The notes: generated from the sequence alone by a model not told the origin. A DNA stretch of 64,000 nucleotides from Pinibacter sp031553495 (GCA_031553495.1 JAVBLN010000040.1:1-64000); one strand, 5' to 3'. Shown: positions 52,448 to 60,500, numbered from the stretch's first letter. Numbers and translations: made by a program.

Positions 52448-53539
52448 ATGCAAGTAACAGATCATATTATGAAAGAACAAGTACAATCACTGTGGAGCAA
52501 CAAGCGTCCGTTAATTATTTCCGGTCCTTGCAGTGCAGAAACTGAAACCCAGGTGTTGGAAACGGCGCAAAGCCTTGCGGCCACTGGTAAAGTGGACATA
52601 ATGCGTGCAGGTATCTGGAAGCCTCGTACCAGGCCCGGTATGTTTGAAGGTATTGGTATAAAAGGTTTGCCCTGGTTGTTACATGCGAAAAAGCTTACAG
52701 GTTTGCCTACTGCTGTGGAAGTGGCTACGGCAAAGCAGGTAGAAGACGCATTGAATTTTGATGTGGATATATTATGGTTGGGTGCCCGCACCACCGTGAA
52801 TCCTTTTAGCGTGCAGGAAGTAGCTGATGCGTTGCGTGGTGTGGATGTGCCGGTGCTTATAAAAAATCCTATCAATCCCGATCTGGAATTGTGGACCGGC
52901 GCGGTAGAGCGTGTCGCAAAATCCGGTATAAAGAAAATCGGACTTGTACACCGCGGCTTTAGTTCTTATGGTAATAGTGAATATCGTAATGCCCCCATGT
53001 GGCATCTTGCTATTGAAATGAAACGCCGCAATCCTGAAATGCTCATGATTTGCGATCCTTCGCACATATGCGGTAGAAGAGATATTTTGCTGGATGTATC
53101 GCAAAAGAGTGTCGATCTCGATTATGATGGCTTGATGATTGAAAGCCATATAGACCCCGATAACGCGTGGAGCGACGCCAAACAACAGATTACTCCTGAA
53201 AAACTCGCGGCCTTGCTTGGTGAAATTGTGTGGAGAAAGGAAGATGTCAATTCCGATGAATATCACGCGGCATTGGAAAAACTGCGTCAGCAAATCAATC
53301 ACCTTGATGATGAGCTAATGCAGATACTTGCGCAACGTATGAAAGTAGCCGATAAGATCGGCCAGTATAAAAAGGACAATAGCATTACCATTTTGCAAAC
53401 AACGCGCTGGAATGAAATACTTGACCGTGCATTTAAAAAAGGCGAAGCACTTGGGCTAAGCAAAGAGTTTATTACCAAATACTACGATGCCTTGCATATG
53501 GAAAGTATCAGTCATCAGAACAAGATTATGAATTCGTAA
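52448..53539 (+). CDS. Bifunctional DAHP synthase / chorismate mutase type II
   Basis: A 363-residue fusion that catalyses the first step of the shikimate pathway (PEP + erythrose-4-phosphate) and also converts chorismate to prephenate. Residues about 15-260 form a type I-beta, KDO8P-synthase-like barrel with PLIISGPCSAETETQ, RAGIWKPRTRPGMFEGIG, WLGARTTVNPF, IKKIGLVHRGFSSYGN and MICDPSHICGRRD. Residues about 272-355 form the all-helical AroQ chorismate mutase, with LRQQINHLDDELMQILAQRMKVADKIGQYK. This domain order is common in Bacteroidota. Having both activities in one chain commits chorismate to Phe/Tyr and may allow allosteric control by prephenate. An inverted repeat lies in its leader (52364-52419). 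Confidence 0.96.
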   Translation: MQVTDHIMKEQVQSLWSNKRPLIISGPCSAETETQVLETAQSLAATGKVDIMRAGIWKPRTRPGMFEGIGIKGLPWLLHAKKLTGLPTAVEVATAKQVEDALNFDVDILWLGARTTVNPFSVQEVADALRGVDVPVLIKNPINPDLELWTGAVERVAKSGIKKIGLVHRGFSSYGNSEYRNAPMWHLAIEMKRRNPEMLMICDPSHICGRRDILLDVSQKSVDLDYDGLMIESHIDPDNAWSDAKQQITPEKLAALLGEIVWRKEDVNSDEYHAALEKLRQQINHLDDELMQILAQRMKVADKIGQYKKDNSITILQTTRWNEILDRAFKKGEALGLSKEFITKYYDALHMESISHQNKIMNS

Positions 53540-53635
53540 AATAGTTGTTGGTTGTTAGTTGATGGTTGATAAAGTGTGTGTTCGGCATTCGGTTTTAATA
53601 CAAGCGTGGTTTATAATAATTGCCGTTATTTTTAT

Positions 53636-53710
53636 GGGCCCGGCGGTAGTGCTACTATTAAGCAACTGTTGCGTCGCACTCTTGTGCGGTAGTAACGCCA
53701 TTGGGCGGGT
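53636..53710 (-). repeat. Family A palindromic repeat, copy 18
   Basis: Type II copy. The plus strand reads CCCGGCGGTAGTGCTACTAT, then GTTGCGTCGCACTCTTGTGC and GTAGTAACGCCATTGGGCGG. It is extended by the same tail as copy 9, and it is in inverted pair with copy 19. Confidence 0.88.
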
Positions 53711-53800
53711 TTTGAGTTATGAGTGCTTTTGTTTTTGCTTGTAATCACTGTTTAAAGCACTTTCAACTTTCAATTTTCAACTATAAGAAGTTGCCATGAA

Positions 53801-53860
53801 AAACTACCGATGAAGTGATTGCGACGCAACGATGATGCCATGAAAACTAATGCCGGTATC
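53801..53860 (+). repeat. Family A repeat, variant copy 19
   Basis: CCGATGAAGTGATTGCGACG, then CAACGATGATGCCATGAAAA and TGCCGGTATCC. The same variant occurs as copy 22 (63401-63476), so this is a subfamily rather than random decay. Confidence 0.75.
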
Positions 53861-53909
53861 CAAAAATATTTACTCAAACAATTTACCAACAACCAACAGC
53901 CAACCACCA

Positions 53910-54920
53910 ATGAAAAAGATAACTTATAAATTTTCTACTGCTGCTACTACATTTTATTTTGATGCGGCTATTACCGGGCTTAAAACAATTGTAGATAAGC
54001 AAAATGCAGTAATCATAACCGATGAAAATGTTTTTAAACATCACGAAAAAAAGTTTAAGGGTTGGAATACTATCGTATTAAAAGCAGGTGAGGCTTATAA
54101 AATTCAACCTACGGTAGATTCTGTAATTGAACAACTGCTTGCGTTTGGCGCCGACCGTAAAACTTTTATCATTGGCATTGGAGGAGGCGTGGTTACGGAT
54201 ATTACAGGTTACGTGTCGGCAATATATATGCGTGGTGTGCGTTTTGGATTTATTCCCACTACAATACTTGCAATGGTGGATGCTGCCATTGGTGGTAAAA
54301 ACGGAATTGATGTAGGTGTGTATAAAAACATGGTGGGAACAATTCGCCAGCCTGAATTTTTATTATACGATTATGGCCTTTTAAAATCATTGCCTGAAAA
54401 CGAGTGGGTAAACGGCTTTGCGGAAATCATTAAACACGCATGTATAAAAGACGCACGCATGTTCAACCTTTTGGATGAAAAAACTTTATCGAATTTTCAA
54501 AAGAGTAAAGCCTTATTATCTGAACTGATTTTTGCAAATGCGAGAATAAAAGCGGGTGTTGTTCAACGTGATGAATTTGAACAAGGCGAAAGACGCCTGC
54601 TTAATTATGGTCATACTTTAGGCCATGCAGTAGAAAATATATACGAACTCAGCCACGGACAAGCGATTTCAATTGGTATGACCACCGCGGCTTTTATTTC
54701 TAAAAAGCTATTGGGTTTTAAACATACCGATCGGGTAATGGCATTATTAAGTAAATACGGTTTGCCAACTTTGGCTGAGTATGATAAAGAAAAAGCGTTC
54801 GATATTTTAACTCGCGATAAGAAAAAAGTTCGCGACGAAATGAACTTTATACTACTTGAAAAAATTGGAAAAGCTGTTGTTCACACTATTCCATTGCATG
54901 AGTTGAAAGAGTTGATTTAA
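53910..54920 (+). CDS. aroB: 3-dehydroquinate synthase
   Basis: A 336-residue NAD- and metal-dependent enzyme of the second shikimate step. I use the ATG at 53910 (MKKITYKFST); an ATG 60 bases earlier would add 20 residues translated from mini-repeat DNA. Signatures are IGIGGGVVTDITGYVSAIYMRG (cofactor loop, about 95-116), PTTILAMVDAAIGGKNGID and VGTIRQPEFLLYD. Zinc-binding residues lie in NGFAEIIKHACI (Glu), RLLNYGHTLGHAVE (His) and the SHGQAISIGM His. The length is slightly shorter than usual (about 350). It is 32 bp ahead of aroA, so it is surely co-transcribed with it. Confidence 0.95.
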   Translation: MKKITYKFSTAATTFYFDAAITGLKTIVDKQNAVIITDENVFKHHEKKFKGWNTIVLKAGEAYKIQPTVDSVIEQLLAFGADRKTFIIGIGGGVVTDITGYVSAIYMRGVRFGFIPTTILAMVDAAIGGKNGIDVGVYKNMVGTIRQPEFLLYDYGLLKSLPENEWVNGFAEIIKHACIKDARMFNLLDEKTLSNFQKSKALLSELIFANARIKAGVVQRDEFEQGERRLLNYGHTLGHAVENIYELSHGQAISIGMTTAAFISKKLLGFKHTDRVMALLSKYGLPTLAEYDKEKAFDILTRDKKKVRDEMNFILLEKIGKAVVHTIPLHELKELI

Positions 54921-54952
54921 GAATTATTAGCAGTGTGCCAAATAAAAACATT

Positions 54953-56233
54953 ATGAATGTAACCTTACAGCCATCTTCAATATCGGGTGCTATACAGGCT
55001 GCGGCTTCTAAAAGCTCTATGCAGCGTGCATGTGCGGCGGCCTTGCTGCATAAGGGTAAAACTATTATCCGCAATCCCGGGCATAGTAATGATGACAAGG
55101 CAGCGATAAATGTGATACAACAAATGGGTGCCGTCGTCGAGTTGGTTAATGATGAACTTCATGTTACAAGCAATGGAGTGTGCGCTGCAAACGAGCGTAT
55201 TGATTGTGGCGAAAGCGGATTAGGTATTCGTATGTTTGCGCCAATTATTTCTATGAGTAAGGTGCCTGTTACTATTAATGGTGAGGGCAGTTTGCTGAAA
55301 AGGCCAATGGATTTTTTTGATGAAGTGCTGCCCGATCTTGGTATCCAGGTGAAGTCAAATGATGGAAGACTGCCGTTGGTTGTTAAAGGGCCTTTGCAGG
55401 CAAAAGAGATTACTATTGATGGTTCACTCAGCTCACAATTTCTTACAGGATTATTGTTCGCGTATGCCGCATCGGTAACAGAACCTACTGTGATCAATGT
55501 TTCCAACTTGAAAAGTAAGCCTTACATAGATCTTACATTGAATGTGCTGAAACATTTTGGTTACAATATTGAAAATAATAACTACGAACAATTCATAATA
55601 GAACCCGCTAACAATCAACAACCGCTAACAATCAACTATACTGTGGAAGGCGATTGGAGCGGTGCGGCATTTCTATTGGTTGCCGGTGCCATTGCAGGAA
55701 AGATAACCGTAAAGGGTTTGGATATATTTTCCACACAGGCCGATAAAGCTATATTGCAAGCGCTTGCATCGTGTGGAGCCATCATGTCAATAGAAGAATC
55801 AAAAATAGAAATAACACATGCGCAATTAAAAGCGTTTCATTTTAACGCTACGGAATGCCCCGACCTGTTTCCTCCATTGGTAGCGCTGGCTGCTTATTGT
55901 AAAGGGAAAACTGTAATTGAAGGAGCTAAACGTCTTACTTATAAAGAAAGCAACAGAGCGCTTACATTGCAGGAAGAGTTTGGTAAATTAGGTATTCAAA
56001 TTGATCTGCAGGATGATTTGATGATAGTGCATGGTGGCACAGGTATAAAAGGCGCTGTGGTTCATTCGCATCATGATCACAGGATTGCTATGGCCTGCGC
56101 TGTGGCTGGTTTACAGGCTAGCGGTAACACAACAATTGAAGTGGCCGAAGCAATTGATAAATCATATCCGGATTTTTATGAACACTTAAGAAAATTGGGG
56201 GCTGGGGTGGAAGAAGTTATGGGTTATGAGTAA
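54953..56233 (+). CDS. aroA: 3-phosphoshikimate 1-carboxyvinyltransferase (EPSP synthase)
   Basis: A 426-residue enzyme adding enolpyruvate from PEP to shikimate-3-phosphate. I use the ATG at 54953 (MNVTLQPSSISG); an in-frame GTG at 54935 is possible but less likely. The shikimate/PEP-binding residues are visible: AAASKSSMQRACAAALL (Lys-Ser pair), DCGESGLGIRMFAPI (in place of the common NSGTxxR form), GSLSSQFLTGLLFA, ECPDLFPPLVALA, LTYKESNRAL and HHDHRIAMACAV. GEGSLLKRPMDFF also agrees with the family. A single Gln/Asn-rich insert (about residues 215-228) is unusual. Its 3' end overlaps a GGTTATGAGTAATGAGTTAT mini-repeat. Confidence 0.95.
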   Translation: MNVTLQPSSISGAIQAAASKSSMQRACAAALLHKGKTIIRNPGHSNDDKAAINVIQQMGAVVELVNDELHVTSNGVCAANERIDCGESGLGIRMFAPIISMSKVPVTINGEGSLLKRPMDFFDEVLPDLGIQVKSNDGRLPLVVKGPLQAKEITIDGSLSSQFLTGLLFAYAASVTEPTVINVSNLKSKPYIDLTLNVLKHFGYNIENNNYEQFIIEPANNQQPLTINYTVEGDWSGAAFLLVAGAIAGKITVKGLDIFSTQADKAILQALASCGAIMSIEESKIEITHAQLKAFHFNATECPDLFPPLVALAAYCKGKTVIEGAKRLTYKESNRALTLQEEFGKLGIQIDLQDDLMIVHGGTGIKGAVVHSHHDHRIAMACAVAGLQASGNTTIEVAEAIDKSYPDFYEHLRKLGAGVEEVMGYE

Positions 56234-56319
56234 TGAGTTATGAGTGCTTATTGCTTAAGTCTCAAAACGGTTCTGTTACAGTGATTCAGCGACACAACAT
56301 CCTTATAGAATTAGCTTCT

Positions 56320-56327
56320 TATTTTTG
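56320..56327 (+). promoter_or_regulatory. Candidate -7 promoter box TATTTTTG
   Basis: TATTTTTG fits TAnnTTTG and lies 33 bp before the aroC ATG. No good -33 box is visible, so an internal promoter for aroC is only possible. Confidence 0.3.
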
Positions 56328-56360
56328 CAATAATATCTTTAAGAACATACAATTTAAAAC

Positions 56361-57335
56361 ATGAATTCATTTGGACGCATATTTAGAGTACATATTTTTG
56401 GTGAATCGCATGGCGAGGGTGTAGGTGTTTTAATTGATGGTTGTCCTGCAGGCTTGCCGTTAAAGTCAGAAGATCTTTTACCAGACCTGGAGCGTCGTAA
56501 AGGAGGGCAGCAAAAAGGTACAACGCCACGCAAAGAGGATGATATACCCTTCTTCAAAAGTGGTTTATTTAATGATAAAACTACCGGTGCGCCTATCACT
56601 ATTTTATTTGAAAACAATAATACACGTTCCGGCGATTATGCAAAGCAGCGTGCAGTGCCAAGGCCCGGGCATGCTGATTTTGTTGCTAATAAAAAGTTTC
56701 ACGGAAATGAAGATTACCGCGGCGGCGGGCATTTCAGCGGCAGGTTAACGGTAGGTGTTGTGGCCGCAGGAGTAATTGCAAAAAAAATTTTGGGCAATGT
56801 AAAAGTTGAGGCAACTATAACCGAAATTGGCGGAGAAAAAGATATAGAGGGGGGATTGCAAAAAGCGATTGAAGAAAAGGATTCTGTGGGCGGTATAGTA
56901 GAATGTCGCGTAAAGGGATTGCCGGTCGGGCTGGGAGAACCATTTTTTGATTCTGTTGAATCACTGTTGAGTCATGCGGTGTTTGCTATTCCTGCTGTGC
57001 GTGGCATTGAGTTCGGAACCGGTTTCGCTGCCGCGAAAATGTTTGGTGTTGAGCATAATGACGCTATTGAAAATGCTGAAGGAAAAACAGTTACCAATCA
57101 TGCGGGCGGAGTTGTAGGCGGTATTACAAATGGCAATGAGCTTGTATTTCGCATAGCGGTAAAACCCACCTCTTCCACACCAAAAGACCAGTTTACATTT
57201 AATTGGGAAACAAATGAAATGGAAACTTTTTCAGTAAAAGGGCGTCACGATCTTTGCATTGCATTGCGTGTGCCGCCTGTGTTGGAAGCTGTTACCGCAA
57301 TTGTTTTAGCCGACTTAATGTTGCTTTATAATTAA
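56361..57335 (+). CDS. aroC: Chorismate synthase
   Basis: A 324-residue FMN-dependent enzyme that makes chorismate from EPSP, the last common step. Signatures are FGESHGEGVGVLIDGCPAG (about 14-32), PRPGHADF, and the C-terminal FGTGFAAAKMFG and GRHDLCIALRVPPVLEAV. The segment that reads RSSARET in the commonest forms is here GGGHFSGRLTVGVVAAG, a known alternative type. At 324 residues it is shorter than the usual 350-390, and it ends soon after VLADLMLLYN, so the C-terminal tail is trimmed. It closes the aromatic gene cluster, 127 bp after aroA. Confidence 0.95.
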   Translation: MNSFGRIFRVHIFGESHGEGVGVLIDGCPAGLPLKSEDLLPDLERRKGGQQKGTTPRKEDDIPFFKSGLFNDKTTGAPITILFENNNTRSGDYAKQRAVPRPGHADFVANKKFHGNEDYRGGGHFSGRLTVGVVAAGVIAKKILGNVKVEATITEIGGEKDIEGGLQKAIEEKDSVGGIVECRVKGLPVGLGEPFFDSVESLLSHAVFAIPAVRGIEFGTGFAAAKMFGVEHNDAIENAEGKTVTNHAGGVVGGITNGNELVFRIAVKPTSSTPKDQFTFNWETNEMETFSVKGRHDLCIALRVPPVLEAVTAIVLADLMLLYN

Positions 57336-57430
57336 TAATTAATAATGAATAATTAATAATAGGGTGGCTGTTGTTAACCGTTAGTATACTATCTTTAGCA
57401 CCCTAATTTCAAATTTCAAATTTCAAATCA

Positions 57431-57727
57431 ATGCATAATTATATAATAAACGCATCCATACAAATTATTCCGGTTGTTAAGGACAGGCATCCTTATGAGT
57501 GGGTTGATGAAGCTATCGCGGTTATTCAGCAATCAGGTGTAAAATACGAGGTAGGGCCTTTTGCAACAGTTGTGGAAGGTAAGTATGATGCGGTAATGAA
57601 AGTGATTAACGACATCAACGAATATTTATACAATAAGCAATGCAATGAATGGATCACCAGTGTGCAAATACAAATTCGCAGCAATGGCGATATTACCGGC
57701 GATGAGAAAACTGAAAAATTTAAATAA
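57431..57727 (+). CDS. MTH1187-family thiamine-binding protein
   Basis: A 98-residue ferredoxin-like protein of the MTH1187/YkoF type, thought to bind thiamine. It starts NYIINASIQIIPVVKDRHPYE and contains AIAVIQQSGVKYEVGPFATVVEG, the characteristic segment of the family, then a helix ending EWITSVQIQIRSNGD. The ATG is directly preceded by a TTTCAAATTTCAAATTTCAA tract, one of the mini-repeat leaders. The neighbours (aroC upstream, a repeat cluster downstream) give no functional hint. Confidence 0.88.
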   Translation: MHNYIINASIQIIPVVKDRHPYEWVDEAIAVIQQSGVKYEVGPFATVVEGKYDAVMKVINDINEYLYNKQCNEWITSVQIQIRSNGDITGDEKTEKFK

Positions 57728-57867
57728 ATGGAGAATTGAGAGTTGAACGTGCTTATTTTGTTGAGAATTGAGAATTGAGAGTGCTTTGTACACTGATTGC
57801 ATATGAAAACAAAAGCACTCATAACTCATAACTCATAACTCATAACTCAAAACTCAAAACTCATCAC

Positions 57868-57940
57868 CCGTTGAATAGCATTCCCACCGCACAAGTGAGT
57901 GACACAACGATGCTTAATAGTAGCACTACCGCCGGTTCCC
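57868..57940 (+). repeat. Family A palindromic repeat, copy 20
   Basis: Type I copy: GTTGAATAGCATTCCCACCG, core AAGTGAGTGACACAACGATG, arm CTTAATAGTAGCACTACCGC. The 140 bp before it repeat the composite flank of copy 1, including GATTGCATATGAAAACAAAA and an expanded ACTCATAACTC tract. It ends 28 bp past the stop of the minus-strand dipeptidase gene. Confidence 0.9.
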
Positions 57941-57967
57941 AAAAATAAAAAGTAGAAAAGGGGCTTA

Positions 57968-58651
57968 TTACGGGTTTTTCAACTCTTCAAAGCTCAAATC
58001 CAGCACATCATAATCTTTTGCATTGCCAAAACTGTAATGCCACCATTCTGTTGAAAGCGCTTGAAATCCATATTTCTCCATTATTCTTTTCAAGAATTTC
58101 CTGTTTTGCACAACGCTTTTCGGAAGTTTTTTAAACGTATGATGAGCCGTGTCGGAAAAGTTGTCGAAATCCGTGCCCATATCTACATTTTCGCCAGTTT
58201 TCAGATTTACCAAAGTAAGATCGATAGCAATGCCGCGGTTGTGGTTACTGCCATTTACGGGATTGGCCACATAGCGTTCATCTTTTATCAGGTCCCACAT
58301 TTTTTTAGAAATACCGAATGGCCTGTAGGCGTCGAAAATTTTCAGAGAATAACCTTTTGTAGTACATTCGTGTTGCACTTTTGCCAAAGCTTTAGCTGCA
58401 TTCAGCCTTAGATATGAATCGCTTATTGGCGGGTATAGTACGTGATGAGTAAAATTGTTACCGGTGGCATAGCGAAGATCAAACTGTACGCCCCGAATTT
58501 TTCCAATATTAATCATTCGCTGGGTGCTGTCTGTAGCGGCAACCTTTTCATACTGTTTTACATCTTTGACAACATATAGGGTTTGAGCAGTGCCATTCTG
58601 CGAAAGCCAAATAAAACAAATTGTTAATCGTATAAAATCAAATTGATTCAT
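57968..58651 (-). CDS. D-alanyl-D-alanine dipeptidase (VanX type)
   Basis: A 227-residue exported zinc peptidase of the VanX/DdpX (M15D) family, which hydrolyses D-Ala-D-Ala. It has an N-terminal hydrophobic signal (IRLTICFIWLSQNGTAQ). Active-site motifs are FDLRYATGNNFTHHVL, IFDAYRPFGISKKMWDL (with the catalytic Arg), SNHNRGIAIDLTLV (zinc His and Asp) and STEWWHYSF (catalytic Glu and zinc His). Housekeeping members recycle cell-wall peptides rather than confer vancomycin resistance; no vanH or vanA ligase is adjacent. It is divergent from the L,D-transpeptidase gene, with only 44 bp between the two starts, which suggests joint control. Confidence 0.93.
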   Translation of the reverse strand: MNQFDFIRLTICFIWLSQNGTAQTLYVVKDVKQYEKVAATDSTQRMINIGKIRGVQFDLRYATGNNFTHHVLYPPISDSYLRLNAAKALAKVQHECTTKGYSLKIFDAYRPFGISKKMWDLIKDERYVANPVNGSNHNRGIAIDLTLVNLKTGENVDMGTDFDNFSDTAHHTFKKLPKSVVQNRKFLKRIMEKYGFQALSTEWWHYSFGNAKDYDVLDLSFEELKNP

Positions 58652-58695
58652 TAGCTGAGTATTTTTTCACATGGTTTAAGAATCAGTATTTAATT

Positions 58696-60387
58696 ATGAA
58701 GTTGCATCGTTGGTCTTTTGCAAAGAAACAAATTTGCGTGTCTTTTATAGCTTTTCTTTTTCTGACTGCTTGTAATAATGCTTCCGATAAGCCGGCTGAT
58801 AAGGTGATAGTGGACAAGCCCGAGAAGATGGAAAAGGTTGTAAGCGAGAATATTGAAGAATTGTTGCACTATGTAAATACCAACAATGGAAAGCTAAATG
58901 ATTCTGTAAAACTAAATGTGCTGAAACAGGTTAGTCGCGTTTATAACGAGAACCGGTTTCATACCATTTGGAGTAAAGAGCAGCATTGGCAACCAATTGC
59001 GGATTCGCTTTTTTATATGCTTGCTCATGCTAAGGAATATGGACTGTTTCCAACAGATTATCATGTGCGGATCTTAAACGATTTTCAAAATAAAATTTAC
59101 TCAGATCCCACTTCCAGAAAAAATGCGGCCTTGTGGACCAAAGCTGATGTATTGCTTACGGATGCCTGGTTGAGCATGGCAAAAGATCTGAAGCTGGGAC
59201 GTTTTAAAAATGACAGTGTTACATTAAAAAATGATTCTCTGTTGAGCGAAGAATATTTTTTTCAACAATTCAACAATGCTATAGCAAATGGAAATGTACT
59301 GGAAGTACTCAGAAACCAGGAACCTCAAAACCGGTTCTATACGCAATTGAAAGAGGCTTTGCCGGCTTTCCTGGATTCGGCAGATCTTACACCATCTGTT
59401 TACATTTTTTATCCCAATAAAGATTCTCTCGCATTGAATACGCTTGTACAAAAAAGATTGGTGGAAGAAGGATTTCTTGACACCCTGCTTGTGAAAGGCG
59501 ATTCTACCGGGTTTAAAAGTGCTGTAATGGCGTATCAACGTAGTAAAAAACTAAAAGAAACCGGAAAGATAAATGAAGCGGTGGTTAAAAGTCTTAACAA
59601 TACCGATTGGGAAAAATTCAAACGCATTGCCGTTACAATGGACAGGTGCAAGCAATTGCCCGATACCATGCCTGAAGCATTTGCATGGGTGAATATACCC
59701 GCGTTTTCGTTAAAAGTTTTTGATGCGGATACTATTGCGTTGCAATCGAAAATCATTTGCGGCACTCCACGTACCCGCACGCCGTTGCTTACCAGCAGCA
59801 TTACCAACTTTATTACATATCCGCAATGGACAGTTCCTTACAGTATTATTTTTAAGGAAATGCTTCCCAAAATTCAGAATAACATCAACTATCTAAACAA
59901 ACAAAATTTAATGGTAGTGGATGCAAATGACAGTATCATAGATCCGTCCACAATAAATTGGGCTAAGCTTGGTAAAAACAATTTCCCTTATTTACTAAAA
60001 CAGCGTCAGGGCGATGATAATTCGCTGGGTGTAATTAAGTTTAATTTTCCAAACAAATACAGCGTTTATTTGCACGATACCAATGCGCGCCGGTTGTTTG
60101 CAAATTCATACCGTGCTCTTAGCCACGGTTGTGTGCGTGTGCAAGAGTGGAAAAAACTATCCGATTACCTTATTAGAAACGATACTTTGAAATTTCCTGC
60201 CGATACTATAAAAGCCTGGATGAACAGGCAGGAAAAACATGTGGTGTCAGGGTTTAAAAAACTTCCGTTGTACATCAGGTATAATACCTGTGAAGGCGAT
60301 AAAGGCAGAATAAGATTTTATGAAGATGTTTATGGTGAAGACAAAATGCTGAGTGAAAAATATTTTACCAACAAAAAAGCGTATTGA
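58696..60387 (+). CDS. L,D-transpeptidase (YkuD domain, YcbB-like lipoprotein)
   Basis: A 563-residue cell-wall cross-linking enzyme. The N-terminus is a lipoprotein signal (FIAFLFLTAC, Cys about 26). A scaffold region follows (about 60-320), including YNENRFHTIWSKEQHWQPIA and a peptidoglycan-binding-like stretch FKSAVMAYQRSKKLKETGKI. The YkuD catalytic domain (about 330-510) has NIPAFSLKVFD, KIICGTPRTRTPLLTSSI and the active-site ALSHGCVRVQEW with Cys near residue 479. The order scaffold, binding domain, YkuD is the YcbB (LdtD) pattern. With the divergent D-Ala-D-Ala dipeptidase it forms a small peptidoglycan-remodelling locus. Confidence 0.93.
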   Translation: MKLHRWSFAKKQICVSFIAFLFLTACNNASDKPADKVIVDKPEKMEKVVSENIEELLHYVNTNNGKLNDSVKLNVLKQVSRVYNENRFHTIWSKEQHWQPIADSLFYMLAHAKEYGLFPTDYHVRILNDFQNKIYSDPTSRKNAALWTKADVLLTDAWLSMAKDLKLGRFKNDSVTLKNDSLLSEEYFFQQFNNAIANGNVLEVLRNQEPQNRFYTQLKEALPAFLDSADLTPSVYIFYPNKDSLALNTLVQKRLVEEGFLDTLLVKGDSTGFKSAVMAYQRSKKLKETGKINEAVVKSLNNTDWEKFKRIAVTMDRCKQLPDTMPEAFAWVNIPAFSLKVFDADTIALQSKIICGTPRTRTPLLTSSITNFITYPQWTVPYSIIFKEMLPKIQNNINYLNKQNLMVVDANDSIIDPSTINWAKLGKNNFPYLLKQRQGDDNSLGVIKFNFPNKYSVYLHDTNARRLFANSYRALSHGCVRVQEWKKLSDYLIRNDTLKFPADTIKAWMNRQEKHVVSGFKKLPLYIRYNTCEGDKGRIRFYEDVYGEDKMLSEKYFTNKKAY

Positions 60388-60426
60388 TACAATAAAAGAA
60401 CAGTTACCAAAGGGCTTTTTATTTAT

Positions 60427-60500
60427 GGAACCGGCGGTAGTGCTACTATTAAGCATCGTTGTGTCACTCACTTGTACGGTAGGAATGCTATTGAGCGGGC
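60427..60500 (-). repeat. Family A palindromic repeat, copy 21
   Basis: Type I copy. The plus strand reads GGAACCGGCGGTAGTGCTAC, then GCATCGTTGTGTCACTCACT and GGAATGCTATTGAGCGGGC. It follows the L,D-transpeptidase stop by 39 bp. Confidence 0.9.

Larger units (their letters stand above)
53540..53909. other. Repeat-filled gap inside the aromatic operon
   Basis: No gene is supported. In order it holds a GTTGGTTGTTAGTTGATGG mini-repeat, family A copy 18 (53636-53710) with a GAGTTATGAGTGC/CTTTCAACTTTCAAT tail, family A copy 19 (53801-53860), and a CCAACAACCAACAGCCAACC tract ending at the aroB start. Confidence 0.7.

Noticed and set aside
56254..56310. A possible further family A copy between aroA and aroC, with CAGCGACACAACATCC.
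   Set aside because: Only about 12 bases of the core resemble the family and neither arm is recognisable; too weak to count.
57968..58651. Vancomycin-resistance function for the VanX-type gene.
   Set aside because: No D-Ala-D-Lac ligase, vanH or VanS/VanR-type genes are adjacent; chromosomal homologues usually serve cell-wall recycling.
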